A stretch of DNA of 64,000 nucleotides from Clostridia bacterium. Lineage in GTDB: Bacteria > Bacillota > Clostridia > Christensenellales > DTU072. A model generated the notes under the pieces. The model was not told the origin of the DNA. It saw only the letters and a list, made by a program, of their open reading frames with translations, and searched no databases. The stretch is from positions 1 to 64,000 of the forward strand of contig JAEDHK010000005.1 in the NCBI GenBank assembly GCA_016297005.1. Direction: 5' to 3'. Numbering within the stretch: position 1 is the first letter of the stretch; each line of letters starts with the position of its first letter. A program made the position numbers and the translations under genes. Shown here one piece after another: positions 47,632-60,700 of this stretch.

Positions 47632-48510
47632 TTGAGAAAAAAGTATTTTTTACCGGCCTCGAAGCCAATCAAAAATAAAAAAACCAAAAACGCTTTCGCC
47701 TGGCGTCGACTTGTCATTGCTTTGTCGATTCTGCTGATCGTTTGCGTCGCCGTTGTCGTGCCTGTATGCGTGGTATATATCGATATACCCGTTCGGGCCG
47801 AATTCGTCGATTTCGATCAGGAAAAAGACTATTGGTTGGTCGCTTCGTGGAACAGCGTCGCCGCGGCACAGTCTTATGACGTGGAATATTGTTTCGACGA
47901 TCCGGTATTAACGACGACGGTTATCACAACAGGAAAAACCAAAAACAAAAAGTTCTATATCGAAAGACGCGCCGGGGTCGTTTATTTCCGTGTTCGCGCC
48001 GTAAAAGGCGAGCGGAAAGGAAAGTTTTCCGATTGGATCAAGAAGGAGATCGACGCATGGACGTTGTCTCAACCCGAGGTCACGGTCAATCTTTCTGATA
48101 TGCAAGTGTCCTGGACGCCGGTAACCTATCGTTATCAATACGATTATTCCAAAGTTGTTTCCGCTTACGTTTACCGCTATGCCTGGAAATCGGCGGATGA
48201 TGAAAGCGAAACGTTGGTTTGGCACGATGATAAGTCCTTGGCGACAAGCGTTAGTTTGAGGGCGTCTTTGTTGACTCTCGGCGAATACTGGGATTATCAA
48301 TTCAGCGATGGCGAGTGGCCGGGGGATATTACGCTCTATTTCCGGGTCGCCGCGGTAAACCACGGTTTCAGCACGCTTGGAGGATTCTCCGATCACGTTA
48401 ACGAAACGCCGGAGGAAATGGCACTTAATAGAATTTATAACGAGGTTGGACAGTACGGAGAAGTCTCCGTTACGATAACCAAAGAAATTTTTGACGCTTT
48501 ATCGAAATAG
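47632..48510 (+). CDS. Membrane-anchored protein with FN3-like domains
   Basis: 292 residues from a TTG start three bases after the pfp stop; no ATG is available before the membrane segment. A Lys-rich cytoplasmic tail (1-27), one long hydrophobic helix (~27-50, ALSILLIVCVAVVVPVCVVY) and an extracellular part with two beta-sandwich stretches resembling fibronectin type III (VASWNSVAAAQSYDVEY, VSWTPVTYRYQYDYSK, YFRVRAVKGERKGKFSDWI). Not recognised as a named family. Its place between pfp and typA looks accidental or gives constitutive expression. Confidence 0.65.
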   Translation: MRKKYFLPASKPIKNKKTKNAFAWRRLVIALSILLIVCVAVVVPVCVVYIDIPVRAEFVDFDQEKDYWLVASWNSVAAAQSYDVEYCFDDPVLTTTVITTGKTKNKKFYIERRAGVVYFRVRAVKGERKGKFSDWIKKEIDAWTLSQPEVTVNLSDMQVSWTPVTYRYQYDYSKVVSAYVYRYAWKSADDESETLVWHDDKSLATSVSLRASLLTLGEYWDYQFSDGEWPGDITLYFRVAAVNHGFSTLGGFSDHVNETPEEMALNRIYNEVGQYGEVSVTITKEIFDALSK

Positions 48511-48531
48511 AAGGTAAAGTCAGGATAATAT

Positions 48532-50355
48532 ATGAAAAGAGAAGATTTACGTAACATTGCCATTATTGCACACGTCGACCATGGTAAAACGACGCTTGTA
48601 GACGCCATGTTAAAGCAGGGCGGCGTATTCCGCGCTAATCAAGACGTGCCTACGTGCGTAATGGACAGCAACGATCTGGAAAGAGAACGCGGGATTACTA
48701 TTCTGGCAAAGAATACTTCCGCAGTTTATAATGACGTGAAGATTAATATCGTCGATACCCCCGGACACGCCGACTTCGGCGGGGAAGTGGAACGCGTATT
48801 GAAGATGATCAACGGCGTCGTTTTACTTGTCGATGCATACGAAGGTCCTATGCCGCAAACGAGATTCGTTTTGCAAAAAGCGCTTGAAATGAATCATCGT
48901 ATCATCATTTGCATTAATAAGATCGATAAACCGGGCGCAAGATGTCAAGAAGTCCTGAACGAGGTTTATGACTTGTTGATCGAACTGAACGCCAACGACG
49001 AGCAGATAGACAGTCCCGTTATTTATTGCAGCGGTCGCGCGGGCACGGCGTCTTATTCTCAGGATCAACCCGGCACCGATCTGAAACCGCTGTTTGAGAC
49101 AATCATTCATCATATCGCACCGCCGGAAGGCGATGAAAAAGGCGATTTACAAGTACTGATTTCTTCCATTGATTATAACGATTACGTCGGTCGTATTGCG
49201 ATCGGTCGTATCGAACGCGGCTTCATGAAGCAGAATATGGACGTCGTGGTAACAAACTACCACACGGAGGAAAAGTATCGTGCGAAGATAGGGAATATTT
49301 ATCAATTTTCCGGGTTGGGAAAAACGACGGTGGAATCGGCCATGATGGGCGATATCGTCTGTTTCAGCGGTATAGAAAAAATCACGATAGGCGAGACCGT
49401 CTGCTCTCCTAACCGCGTTGAACCCATACCTTTCGTTAAGATCAGCGAACCGACTTTGCAGATGTCTTTTTCTGTAAACGACAGTCCTTTTGCCGGAAGA
49501 GAGGGTAAGTTCGTTACGTCTCGCCACCTGCGCGCACGCTTAGAAAAAGAGCTTTTAAAAGACGTTTCTTTGCGCGTCAGCGAGAAAAGCGCGGATGAAT
49601 TCATCGTCAGCGGAAGAGGAGAAATACACCTGTCCATTCTGATTGAAAACATGCGTCGTGAGGGCTACGAATTTCAGGTGGGCACGCCGCAGGTTATCAA
49701 CAAGATTGTCGACGGCGTATTATGCGAACCTTTTGAAAAACTGGTCGTCGACGTGCCGACCGAATATATCGGCGGCGTAATGGAAAACCTGGGTCGAAGA
49801 CACGGAGAAATGGAGAACATGATCAACATGGGTTCACGTACCAAATTGGAGTACGTCATACCTGCACGCGGATTGCTCGGTTTCAGAAACGATTTTATGA
49901 CGCTTACGCGTGGCGAAGGAATTATGAGCAGTGTATTCGACAGCTACGAACCGCTGAAAGGCACCATTCTTCGTCGTTCGAGCGGCGCTCTTGTCGCCTG
50001 GGAAACGGGCGAAGCCGTCACTTACGGCTTATATAACGCGCAAGAACGCGGTCAGCTTTTTATAGAACCGGGTACGCCTGTCTATGCCGGCATGATCGTA
50101 GGATACTCGCCCAAACAGGAAGATATTCCCGTCAACGTATGCAAGAAGAAGCACGTTACAAATATGCGCGCCGCAGGCAGCGACGAAGCGCTTACTCTCG
50201 AAACTCCCAGAAAACTCAGTCTGGAAGAGTGTATCGAGTTTCTGAACGCCGACGAAATGCTGGAAGTTACGCCGAAAAGCTTGCGCCTTCGTAAGGTCAT
50301 CTTGGACCATGCGGAAAGAATGAGACGATTGGTTCGGGAAAGAAACGGAAATTAA
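48532..50355 (+). CDS. typA: Ribosome-associated GTPase TypA/BipA
   Basis: Translational GTPase for stress and 50S assembly. 607 residues, full length: G1 AHVDHGKTT, switch I RERGITI, G3 DTPGHADFGGEVER, G4 NKID, EF-Tu domain II, EF-G-like domains III and V (SGRGEIHLSILIENMRREG), and the unique C-terminal domain (IPARGLLGFRNDFMTLTRG). Confidence 0.96.
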   Translation: MKREDLRNIAIIAHVDHGKTTLVDAMLKQGGVFRANQDVPTCVMDSNDLERERGITILAKNTSAVYNDVKINIVDTPGHADFGGEVERVLKMINGVVLLVDAYEGPMPQTRFVLQKALEMNHRIIICINKIDKPGARCQEVLNEVYDLLIELNANDEQIDSPVIYCSGRAGTASYSQDQPGTDLKPLFETIIHHIAPPEGDEKGDLQVLISSIDYNDYVGRIAIGRIERGFMKQNMDVVVTNYHTEEKYRAKIGNIYQFSGLGKTTVESAMMGDIVCFSGIEKITIGETVCSPNRVEPIPFVKISEPTLQMSFSVNDSPFAGREGKFVTSRHLRARLEKELLKDVSLRVSEKSADEFIVSGRGEIHLSILIENMRREGYEFQVGTPQVINKIVDGVLCEPFEKLVVDVPTEYIGGVMENLGRRHGEMENMINMGSRTKLEYVIPARGLLGFRNDFMTLTRGEGIMSSVFDSYEPLKGTILRRSSGALVAWETGEAVTYGLYNAQERGQLFIEPGTPVYAGMIVGYSPKQEDIPVNVCKKKHVTNMRAAGSDEALTLETPRKLSLEECIEFLNADEMLEVTPKSLRLRKVILDHAERMRRLVRERNGN

Positions 50356-50373
50356 CGGTAATAGGAGAGGATT

Positions 50374-51519
50374 ATGGCAAAAAAAGGGAAAAGTTCCTAC
50401 ATGAAAATGCAACAGGGCGCACAGCGCGCCTCCAACGTTCGCACAAAGCAGGAGAAGAAGATTCAAGGCGGAAAGCAGAACGGCGGACAGTATCAACCAA
50501 GTAAAAGAGCGCAAAAAAAAGCTCTCGGTTTGATGGAACGGCTGTCTTTCTATCCGGAATACAGAAGAGACGGGGGTACCACGCAACCTCTTGAAGAGGG
50601 CGTAGGACGTTTTAAGTACTTCTGGTCGGTTGGAAGACGCAGAAATTCTTCCATTCTGGTTGCCAATCTGATGTTCATTTTGTTTGCGTTACCGCTCGTT
50701 GCGCTCATTGTACTCGTGACTGTTGCCGGCGTGGAAAACATTGCCTATTATCTCGAAAAAATGACCGCGCCTTACCTTATGACGAACATAGGCTTCGGTA
50801 TATCGAGTTCGGCGTACACCTTCGCCGACGTGTCAAGATACATTGCTAACGTGTATTATATAATTTTCGCTTGTGCGGGCGGAGCCGTGCTTATTATGAG
50901 TATCGGTTTATCCGGTATGATGCCGCTTTGTATGAACTTTATATTAGGAGACACGTTCTTCTCTAAAAAAGACAACTATGGCAACGACGTGCCGCGCGCT
51001 ATAAAAGAGTTCTTTTGGGGCGTAAAAAGATATTATTGGCAATTTTTGATCGTCGGCGTCATGATGCTTGTTTTGGTTGCCGGGATAGGAAACGTCTTCG
51101 TATATTTCGTTTCATCGTTCAAATTGGGTGTAGCCGGAGTAGGCCATTGGTTTATGATTATTTTCGCCGCCATCTTCGCATTGCTCGGTTTGATGTTTTT
51201 ACTGCACCTGATGCCGACCATCGTTTTGTACGACATGCCGTTCAAGAATAAAATGAAAAACGCCTTGGTCTTTACGTTCCAGATGTTTTTGCAAAACCTT
51301 TTTATTATTGCGGTCTTTTCGGTTCCGTTCATTCTGTTTGCTTTGACGAATACAATCGTATCCGCCATCGTGCTCGCCGTGCTCCTTGTGTACGGAAGTA
51401 AATACTATTGTCTTACCATGTGTAACTACGAACAATATCTTTCCGAAAAGATCATTACGCCCGTATACAACGCGAAATTCAATCCCGTCAAGCAAAAGAA
51501 AAATAAAAAAGGGAAATAA
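50374..51519 (+). CDS. Polytopic membrane protein with basic tails, YesL-like
   Basis: 381 residues. A strongly basic, Gln/Lys-rich N-terminal tail (~1-60), about six hydrophobic helices between residues 85 and 355, and a Lys-rich C-terminus (KQKKNKKGK). The block MNFILGDTFFSKKDNYGNDVPRAI hints at the DUF624/YesL family of small integral membrane proteins, but I am not sure. AGGAG precedes the ATG. It is the last gene before the operon terminator. Confidence 0.6.
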   Translation: MAKKGKSSYMKMQQGAQRASNVRTKQEKKIQGGKQNGGQYQPSKRAQKKALGLMERLSFYPEYRRDGGTTQPLEEGVGRFKYFWSVGRRRNSSILVANLMFILFALPLVALIVLVTVAGVENIAYYLEKMTAPYLMTNIGFGISSSAYTFADVSRYIANVYYIIFACAGGAVLIMSIGLSGMMPLCMNFILGDTFFSKKDNYGNDVPRAIKEFFWGVKRYYWQFLIVGVMMLVLVAGIGNVFVYFVSSFKLGVAGVGHWFMIIFAAIFALLGLMFLLHLMPTIVLYDMPFKNKMKNALVFTFQMFLQNLFIIAVFSVPFILFALTNTIVSAIVLAVLLVYGSKYYCLTMCNYEQYLSEKIITPVYNAKFNPVKQKKNKKGK

Positions 51520-51551
51520 ATTTCTGCACATTTTTAAATATAAACACTCGC

Positions 51552-51579
51552 AAAAAACGCTCTTTTCGAGCGTTTTTTT
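51552..51579 (+). terminator. Intrinsic terminator of the pfkA-typA operon
   Basis: An 11-bp stem (51552-51562 with 51568-51578, core ACGCTC/GAGCGT), TTTTC loop and T run. Confidence 0.93.
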
Positions 51580-51619
51580 ATCGCAATCTTTTTTTGGACT
51601 TAAAATGCGGGATTGCTCA

Positions 51620-51648
51620 TTGACAACAATACTCTTTACATTTATAAT
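51620..51648 (+). promoter_or_regulatory. Promoter of the giant surface-protein locus
   Basis: Perfect TTGACA (51620-51625), 17-base spacer, perfect TATAAT (51643-51648), 55 bases before the start codon: a full-consensus promoter for an 11-kb gene. Confidence 0.9.
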
Positions 51649-51703
51649 ATAAATGTATAGGTAGGTTAACAGAAGGTATCTCGTCTCAGATCTTGGAGGA
51701 TAT

Positions 51704-54700
51704 ATGAAAAAAGACAAAGTTGTCAGTCCCGCAAAAATTATCATTTCGATCGCCGTAATATTTTTATTGCTGTTGATCCTCTTTTGGGGTACATATAAGC
51801 AAGCGCTTAATAATAATCCTACCGAGACGGCGCACGCCGAATCCGTCGAAGCAACCAAAGGAATAATTACCGTAACGGTAGATGAACCGTATTTTAAAGC
51901 TTCGGAGGATTATCAATATCAGGAACCCGTTATTGTTGACCTTGCGTCGGAACCCGACTGGATCGAAAAAATTGTCAATAATTTTCATATGACGCTTCAA
52001 TACAGTTCTGATAATTATGAGATCAACAGGCCGGCTTTTTACAATGCCGCTGCGGGTATGCCTACTTCGAGCTTTTCCAAAACCAATTACGATGAAGCTG
52101 TGGATAAAATCAGAAACTGGTCTATCTTCGACAGTATGGAACTGGTGTCCGATAACGGAGCGACGGCAATCGCCGGCTCTCATACGATCAATAAGGGCTC
52201 GTTTTATGAGGGCGCTGCTGAAAGAGGCGAGGTTCAAAGTTTTTATTGCCCGACCTGTCAGTCCACGAAGAGCGCGTCTCAGATCAAATACCACGTTTGT
52301 AAAGGATGCGGAGGCGGATTGACCGCCGCAGGTGCCCAGCCAGGCAATAAATATGCCGTGACGTGCGCCGGAACCGTTGACGCCAATTGTCCGAATAAAG
52401 GTAAAATTTTTATGACGGGAACCGTCTGTCCCGGATGCGGAGAAAAAACTTCAACCGTCGACGGTATCAAAACGTGTTCCAAAATTTCCTGTTTGCTCCG
52501 TAACAAAACGTTTATAGATTATTACGAATACAGCGAGGTTCGTTGCAACAACGGCCATCCCATTTATTTGTCGCATCCCGGTACCGAGGCGGAACCGTGG
52601 GAAGCGTTCAGTTTGGAAACTCCGAAGAATATCGGCGATTCCGATCATTTCCGGCTCTCGGTCGCTTCGCTTAAAATCAGCGGTTATGACTGGACGGGTA
52701 AAAAGATCACGGATAAAGAGATCTATGACGGAACCGATCTGACGGACAACGTGCTGGCCGGCGTGTACTACGTAAGTTCGGTCCGGTTTAATCTTACCGC
52801 AAACGTCGAATATTACAGTAATTATTCCTATTGCGATCTGGATTCTTATAATTCTTATTATAAACTTGAGACAGACGAGGCTAACGCCATCGTGCAAAAG
52901 ACTTTCTGGATCGAGTGTAATCCTACCGTCACGACAGCCTCTTTTAACGCCGGATCTTTTAACAATAACCTGGAATATACATACGCCGAAAATACGATAC
53001 CCATCGTTTGTACCTCTTCGATTGTTCTCGACAGTACGAAGATCTCTCAAAGAGTGGACAATAACCTCGTTAACGTTGACGATTACGTAGCGATATACAA
53101 TCCCGATATCGTTTGGTACGATAAGATCGGTTTGTACAGCACTGCAGGAGCCGACGATCCCGGAGAATTCCATTATAGCCTCGGCGTAAACGATCGAGCC
53201 CCTTTTACGTTAAAAAAGGGTATCGTCAACTCCGAACTTTCAAACGCCACCTTAAACGTAACGCTTCATGATCAAAAAGTATATGATTTTTTGCAAATCG
53301 GATGGTTTACCGATCCAAAATTGGAAAATAGAATAGAAAACAGCATTGACAGCGGAGACTATTATTTGGCGATTTTGCCGAAAGGCGATCCGGAAAACGG
53401 ATGCGACTTCATGTTAAGCGGTAAGGATTATTCAAAAAATCTGGTATACGTGACCTATTCGGACGGCACGCATTCTCAGCCGATCACGGACGTCACGCAG
53501 ATAGATACGAATACGATAAACGTATACGTGCAACATTTTTACGTAGCCAAACAGAAGCTCAGAGTCGATATCGTAAACGACTATGGAGCCCGGATATTGA
53601 AAACCGGAAAAATGTTTCAGAGGCTATATGTCGAAGTGCCTTTGACGGGAATGACCAATGGAGCCACTCTACCTTCCGACGTAATGTACTACTTGCCGAA
53701 AGGGGGCGGTGGATACGAGTTGCAGGGAACTCTCAGCAACAGTAACGACTTTACGCCCGGTACCTTCAAAACGGGGGTTGTGTATTATACGAAGAGCGGT
53801 CCGGAAGACGCTCCCGTTTATACTCCCGTCGAATTATCGGGTCTGAGCGTAAACGATGATCTTCCCGAGGGTCGGGAATATTATAATAAATCCGGAGAGA
53901 ACTATATTCCGATTAAAAAATATACGGCCGCCAAGATATATACGCTCAATTACAGCGACATGAAAAGCGCGGCGGAATTGTTCGCAATTTCAGAACAAAT
54001 CGATATGACTGCGTGGACGGAAAAAATGAACGGTTATGAAGTCGACCACGGATCTTACGGCGCGAATACGTTCAGTTTTTCCGGAACGGAATTCCCGGAT
54101 TATAAACCCGGCGTTTATAAATATCTATCGCTCACGATTTCTTTCGACTCAACTTCGATCGAAAAGAATTATTCTATTGAACTCGGAGAATTCGACAGTT
54201 TCGGGAATTGGAACGCTTATTCTTCGACGGTCTCCGAAAATCAAACGTATTTTCTCGGGTCGGTATACGATACCGGGAGATCAAAGACGCTTTATAAATA
54301 CCATTTTGTTCATCCGGAAGGTAAGGATTTTACGATTACTTCGCCTCCGATAGAAATTGTTATAAACGAAGAATTCGGTCATAACTTTTCTTACGGAGAG
54401 GTCTTTGATTATACCGAGATCGACACTTCGATATTCAGTCTGGATGGCGAAGTCGCTTACGATGACGTCAACGATTATTATACGTTCGGCTCTTCCGATT
54501 GGGTCATAAAGTTTATTAAAGACAAAAACGAAGCCGTATCGATAGGAACCAAGAACGTCGTGTACATCGTCGCGTCTTTTTACGTTTTGAGCGACGAACT
54601 TTCTTACGGATATCAGGACGGTTACGTCAGTATGAAACAGGACGATTCTTCCAATTCAAAGTATTATAGACTGTACACCAACAGATTATATCCGTTTACT

Positions 54701-57700
54701 TACAATGAAGAGACGCAATCGTATAGCGACGGCGCGCAATACTATCTTTCTTATTACGTTTTGGCAAAGCCGATCAACGGCAACGCGACGAATATCCCCA
54801 CGGGCAACGGCCTTACGGCAGTTTGGGACGTTGCTGCGGAAAATCCGACGCCTATCGATCATAAAAAACCGAGCGAGGAAAGGATGATCGAATCGTTGGT
54901 TTCTTTCCAGATGAAAGAGCCTTTTGTGACCAATCCCTACGAAATCAACGTTAAAAAATTAGACGTTTATTTCAACGTCGTCGATTACGCTTCCGAAAAG
55001 AATTACGACGGTACCAACCTTGTATTTGCGCCGACCTACGTTCCCGCCGTTCAAGGTAAAGATTATTATTCCGGCACGTCGATCAGCAAAGGGCCGGGCG
55101 ATACTGTATTTTACGAATACAACGAAGAAAACGATCGCTATGAAGAAACAACGGACGTCAATTTCAGCGGTACGAAAACGTACTATATCGTTTCTCGCTA
55201 TAAACTTGCCGTTAAAGGGTCGGATTATACCGTCGGAACGGCGATACCGAGCAATACAACGTATTACGAGTATTTTTCGGTTGACGGTCAATATTACGCG
55301 ACCAAAGATACCATTTTTAAGGACGCGAAAGACTATTATACCAAGTTAGAAGCGCAAAGTTGCCAATTGGAGTTGTGCGTTTACGATCCGAACGTAAAAT
55401 TCAAACCGAAAACGGCGCAGAATCAAAATAACGAATCACATATTTGTTATTCCGTACTCGAATACGACTTGTTTACGTATTTTGAGAGCATCGCATGGAT
55501 CAGTTATGCCAACAGTGGCATCGGTACGCAATCGATCATTTTAAACGGGCAGGTTGACGAGTTAACCGGAGAAATGTTGTACTTTACGTCGCATTTTACC
55601 GGCTCTCAGACCGAACCGAACAACGCGATGCGCAGTTATAAGGTAAAAGAATCTTTGTTTTATCACAACGTTGAGCAAGGCGATTTCAGCGGAACGATTT
55701 TGCCGCTTAGTTTGCGCATAAGCGTTTTACCCGATCTCGAACGGTTGTCGAGCGATGAGGATGGGTATTCATCCGCGTATTATTCCCGTCCGTATCATTC
55801 TAAAACCGGCGTTGCGATTCTGGTTGCCGACCATGATGCGCAAGACGCAACCGGACAGCACAATATGACGGATATATACAGAGAAAACGCGCGTTATCCG
55901 GTTTCTGACGAAGAATTGCAGCAAAGGACGGAACTTGCCGACTATTATTATGCGTATTATATGGATAATGAAGACAGAAAGCAGGTAATCGGGTTTGTTT
56001 TTTACGGCGATTTGTTAAAGATGGCCGCTGAAAATTCGATCAAGTTTATTAGGTTGAAAGTCGAAGACGGATTTTTGCAGAACGAGGGCTTTTATTGGAA
56101 AAACGAGCCCGGGTTCAGTAATTGGCAATTTCCGACGGGATATACCGATTTTCTGTATAATCCCATTACAGGAGAAAGCGAATCCTTGACGACCGACAGG
56201 CAGAAAGACTTCATTTATTGGTATGATTCGAGCAAACCCGACGCTAATTCCGGTTTAAACGGCGCGATAGATATACCTATCGGATACGATACCTCTTATA
56301 GAGGTTCGGACGTAAGCGATTTTTATATTCTTCACCTGGATTACGACTATGCCGTGACAAACTACGTGATCACGTATTATGACGCCGGACAGGCGGAAAC
56401 GGAATATAAGGACGACAGCTGGTTTACGTTTGCCATTACAAAAGCTGTTCTGACTCCGGAGGATATCGATCTTATTACCTTGCCGTTCGATAATCCGTCC
56501 GCCGGAAAATACCTGCAATACAATTCGGATAGCCATTATGAAGATATCGTTATGGCTGAACCGAACCTGACGTACGTTACGTTCTACGGGCATCCGGAAT
56601 TGGACGAGCTGTATCATTACGACGACAGTACGGGTACTTTCAGCGGTGCTTTTTGCGATCAACTGACGCTTACTTATCAAGAAGTTTTGTTGAAGAACCA
56701 ATATCAACTCCGTGGATGGATCATTGATACGTACACCCACGACGGAACGACGTACAATAGTCTGCGCGGAACGTCGCTGCTGAATAGGCTCGACAGTACA
56801 ACCAATCGGCCCGATTTTGATTTCGACAGCATTGTTTTGCGAAAAGGCAACTATAATCGAGATGGAAAATTCTTTACGGTTATCAGTTTTACGTATAAAA
56901 CGTCAAGTGGTAGCGTTACCGTTACAGGAGACGATATTACCGCGGAAATGAAATCGTTTACGTTAGCCGGGACCTATCTTGTGAGCATTACCGTGCCGGA
57001 ATCGCCAAACTATAACGCGGTAAAAGGCGCGACGATGGAACTTTCTATTTCGCCTGCCGACATCTACGTATATACGACGGTCGCTACTCGTAAGTATATG
57101 GAAGAATACGATACCGCAAAAGAAATCGGGTTTGCCGATTCTTCTCCGTCGAGAATGGTTTTTGTCGACTCCGAGGCGGAATTGGCGACATACGAGGCGT
57201 ACATCGACGCGAATAACGGCGAAATATACCTGGATAAAGAAAGCATCCCCGAAAATCGCGCTTATTATAAGGTATACGTTTATCATAATCCGTACCTACT
57301 TGCTTCCGGTACGTTTGTCGAAGGAACGATTTATTACCGTTTAAGAAACGGCGTTTATGAGATTACGCCCGTAACTGCCGGAGCGTCGATCCCGGCGAGC
57401 GGTTATTACGTTAAGTCGACGAATAGGGCCGATTGGACGTATGACCTAGATAACACCTACGTTATTTACTGCGGTTTGCAACATCAAGGCGGCGTTGCGA
57501 CCAATCCGCTTGAAACGTTCGGCGTGCGCGATACGTACGCGTCCGTCAGAAACAATATTGAGTCTTATTTAAAGAGAGACAACAATAATAAGTTGCAAGA
57601 CGAAGCAAAAATTTATGGGCAGGAGAGTATAAGCGGACTGCCTGAAGTAGCGATCGAAATATACGGTGCGTTTAAGCAAAACTACGAGTTCTTCTTCCCG

Positions 57701-60700
57701 ACGCAGGGCGAAACCTCTTCTTACTTGTACGTCTGGCCGCAAATATTGTCTTTGGAAGTCGATTATCATCAACAGATCGGTTATTCCGGCGACGCAATGA
57801 TACCCGAATACAAAGTGTATAACGAAGATCGAAATCTTATCACGGGTGCGACGATGGATCTTTACGTCGTTGCGTATTATTACGTAGACGAGAGCGGACG
57901 ACTCTGCGTGTTTGTAAACGAATTCACGGAGGACGGTTCAAAGATCGCTTCGACAAGGGCGGCTGTTTTTGCCAAGGACGCAGGCGAAGAAGAAACCGCG
58001 GACGCTTATTACTACTTCATGCAAAACGACGAACGCATATATATCTACTGTCAGGATACGTCATATTACTATTATGCGAATAACGATTCTTCGGGCGCGA
58101 AAGTGTATTTAAGCTCTCAGATCACCTTCGACGACGCCTACAAGGCGACCTGTATCAACGTGATTGACGGAAAAGAGATCTTTATATGGATCAATGAAGA
58201 TTCCGCAGCGGCAGGCTGTTCGGAAGTAGGCTCCGTGGTCGACGTTTATTCGGCGGCAGACATGACGAGGGGCGGCTATATTCTTAAAGTTTCGGCCAAA
58301 CCCGACAGCACTAAGGGATGTAGCGAAACGAATTACAGAGAGAGTCCCAAAACAGTCATTTTTTACGATATTACCAGTACAATCGTTGCATTGGACGAGA
58401 CAAAGAAGTATATTGAGAAAAAATTCGACGGCTCTGTGTATGGCTCGAAAAACGACGACAGTCTGTATTTTAACAGTTTCTTTATCAATGAAGGTAGCGG
58501 TGCGAATATTGCAACGAAGATGGAATGGGGTTGGATCAGTATAGAAAAATACTACTATAATCCCCGTACTTCCGCGTCAACTATCACGCCAATGACCGGT
58601 ATTACGTACGAAAGCGCGCTTAGTGCCGCTGATAAAAACGATTGGGGACGTTTGATCGATTATGCGGAGGGCGATATTGTGTCCGCAGGTTGGTATATTA
58701 TACTGATGAAAGCGACGATCAGCGACGGTACTTCCGAAGACGGACGTTTCGATCGGGATATGACGGGCAATATCAGTTTTAAATCTGTACCCAATTTCAA
58801 ATTCGGAGAGACGGAATACGTAAGCAACGACACATGTAACTATTTTATCGTTTATCTGGCACGTTCCCGCGCGGATGATTATCAATTCAGCTTGACGGTA
58901 GACGGTTTACGGGAAGAAGACGCGAGTATCAGCGGTATTGATAAAGTTTATTCCAAGTCGTACGATAAAAAGCAAAACGATTACGATTTCATATTGACGA
59001 TCATGAACAGAGATTCTTCTAAAGGTCAGGTCGTCAGCGTAACCTCTTCCGTATCCCGCTATGCGGATATGACGGCAGCTGAGGACTTCTTTGCGACAAA
59101 GAGAAACGTAAAGACCACTCCGTACGTATTCGGTTCCGAAAATGGTTATAATATCGGCGACAGTACGTCCGGCAAAGACGGAACGGAATATTTCTATAAC
59201 AAGATCAGCGGATCATTGTACAACCTGACATCTGACGCGCAATTCAAGGGCGGGCGGTTGTATTACGAACTGAACACGGCGTATATCGAATATCTGAACC
59301 TTTCTTCGGAGATGCAATCCTATATGATGGATTCGAGCGAGGACGCTAACGGCGCGTCGTTCTATTTACGCTTTATACTGAACGACCGAAATTCCGGTTA
59401 TTATGATAACAACTACGCTGAAAAGACGTATATTTTCGCCGTTTGTATCAAAAAGGCCGAGCTTCAGGTTCGCGTTGTTACAAAGGAGATACCGCCGGAA
59501 GAAAATAATGGTAAACCCGGCGAGTTTTACGAATCCGGAAAGTACTACGGCGAGACGCCGCAATCGGTCGCCTATAAGTTTGGGTTCGAATTCATCGGGT
59601 GGATCGAAGGCGAAGAAAATACCATGTCTTCTTATAGCGAAGAATTTTATCCCATCATCAACTGGAACGGTATCACGGCCAGCACTCCTGCCGGTAGCGA
59701 TTATCAGATTTTTGCCGCAAACGGTCCCAATACAATCGAATTGGGTAACTATATAATGCTTTTCGACCAACCGACTGCGTTTACCATCTGGCGTCGCGCG
59801 CCCAGCGTTTCTTTTGAAAGCAGTCGGGAGTATGAGGGAAAAACGATTACGCCTGACGTTAAGCGTTTGGGATTGAACGGTCAGGATCTCGATTTGCCCG
59901 CCGCCGGCAATGTCGACGTGCTCGGCTCCACCGAAATAACGATCAGACGTATTGGTATGTACTCTGCGGATAGAGGCCGTTTCTGGTATACGACGACAGA
60001 CGATCCTTTGACGAAAAAGTACGACGCGCTCCCGGAAAACGGACTGCTGATTTCTTCGATTCATACTTCGAATTTTGACAACGTATTCGTCAGCGTCGGC
60101 AGTACTTTCGACGTTGGATTGTATTTGTATGAAGTATCGTTCGGCCGAAGCGCGAACTATCTCCCCGTTGAACCGACTTACTATTTGTTTGAGGTTACCA
60201 AGGCGGAATTGAAACTCAGATTCTGGGATATAAACTCGAATATATCGTTCCGCGGATACGCCGAAAAGATATACGATAAAAGCACGCAGAATTATCCCGA
60301 TTTCGTCGTAGCGTACGAAGGCTTTGTCGGAAGCGACGCAACGGATGCGAACAGAGCCCCGCAGAAGGTCATGTATTATCGGACTGCCGACGGAGAAACG
60401 ACGGGTATAAAAGGTATCGGGCTGATCAATCCGTACTACGTCTTCGTCGACGGAAAAACGGGTAATGAGTCCGTCGGTAATTATTACGACGATTACCTTT
60501 ATCCTATCGATATAATCAAGGATTCTTCCGGAGACGTCGTTCCTTACTATATCAAGCTGATCTTTTCGGATTCGTACGGTATTGCGGATAACTACTATAT
60601 CTCGGTCGAGTACCTGAAAGACGAAGCAAATAAGATACTCTATCCCGAAATGGTCATAAAACCCAGACCGGTCATAGTAACGTTTGACAGCACGAAAGAC

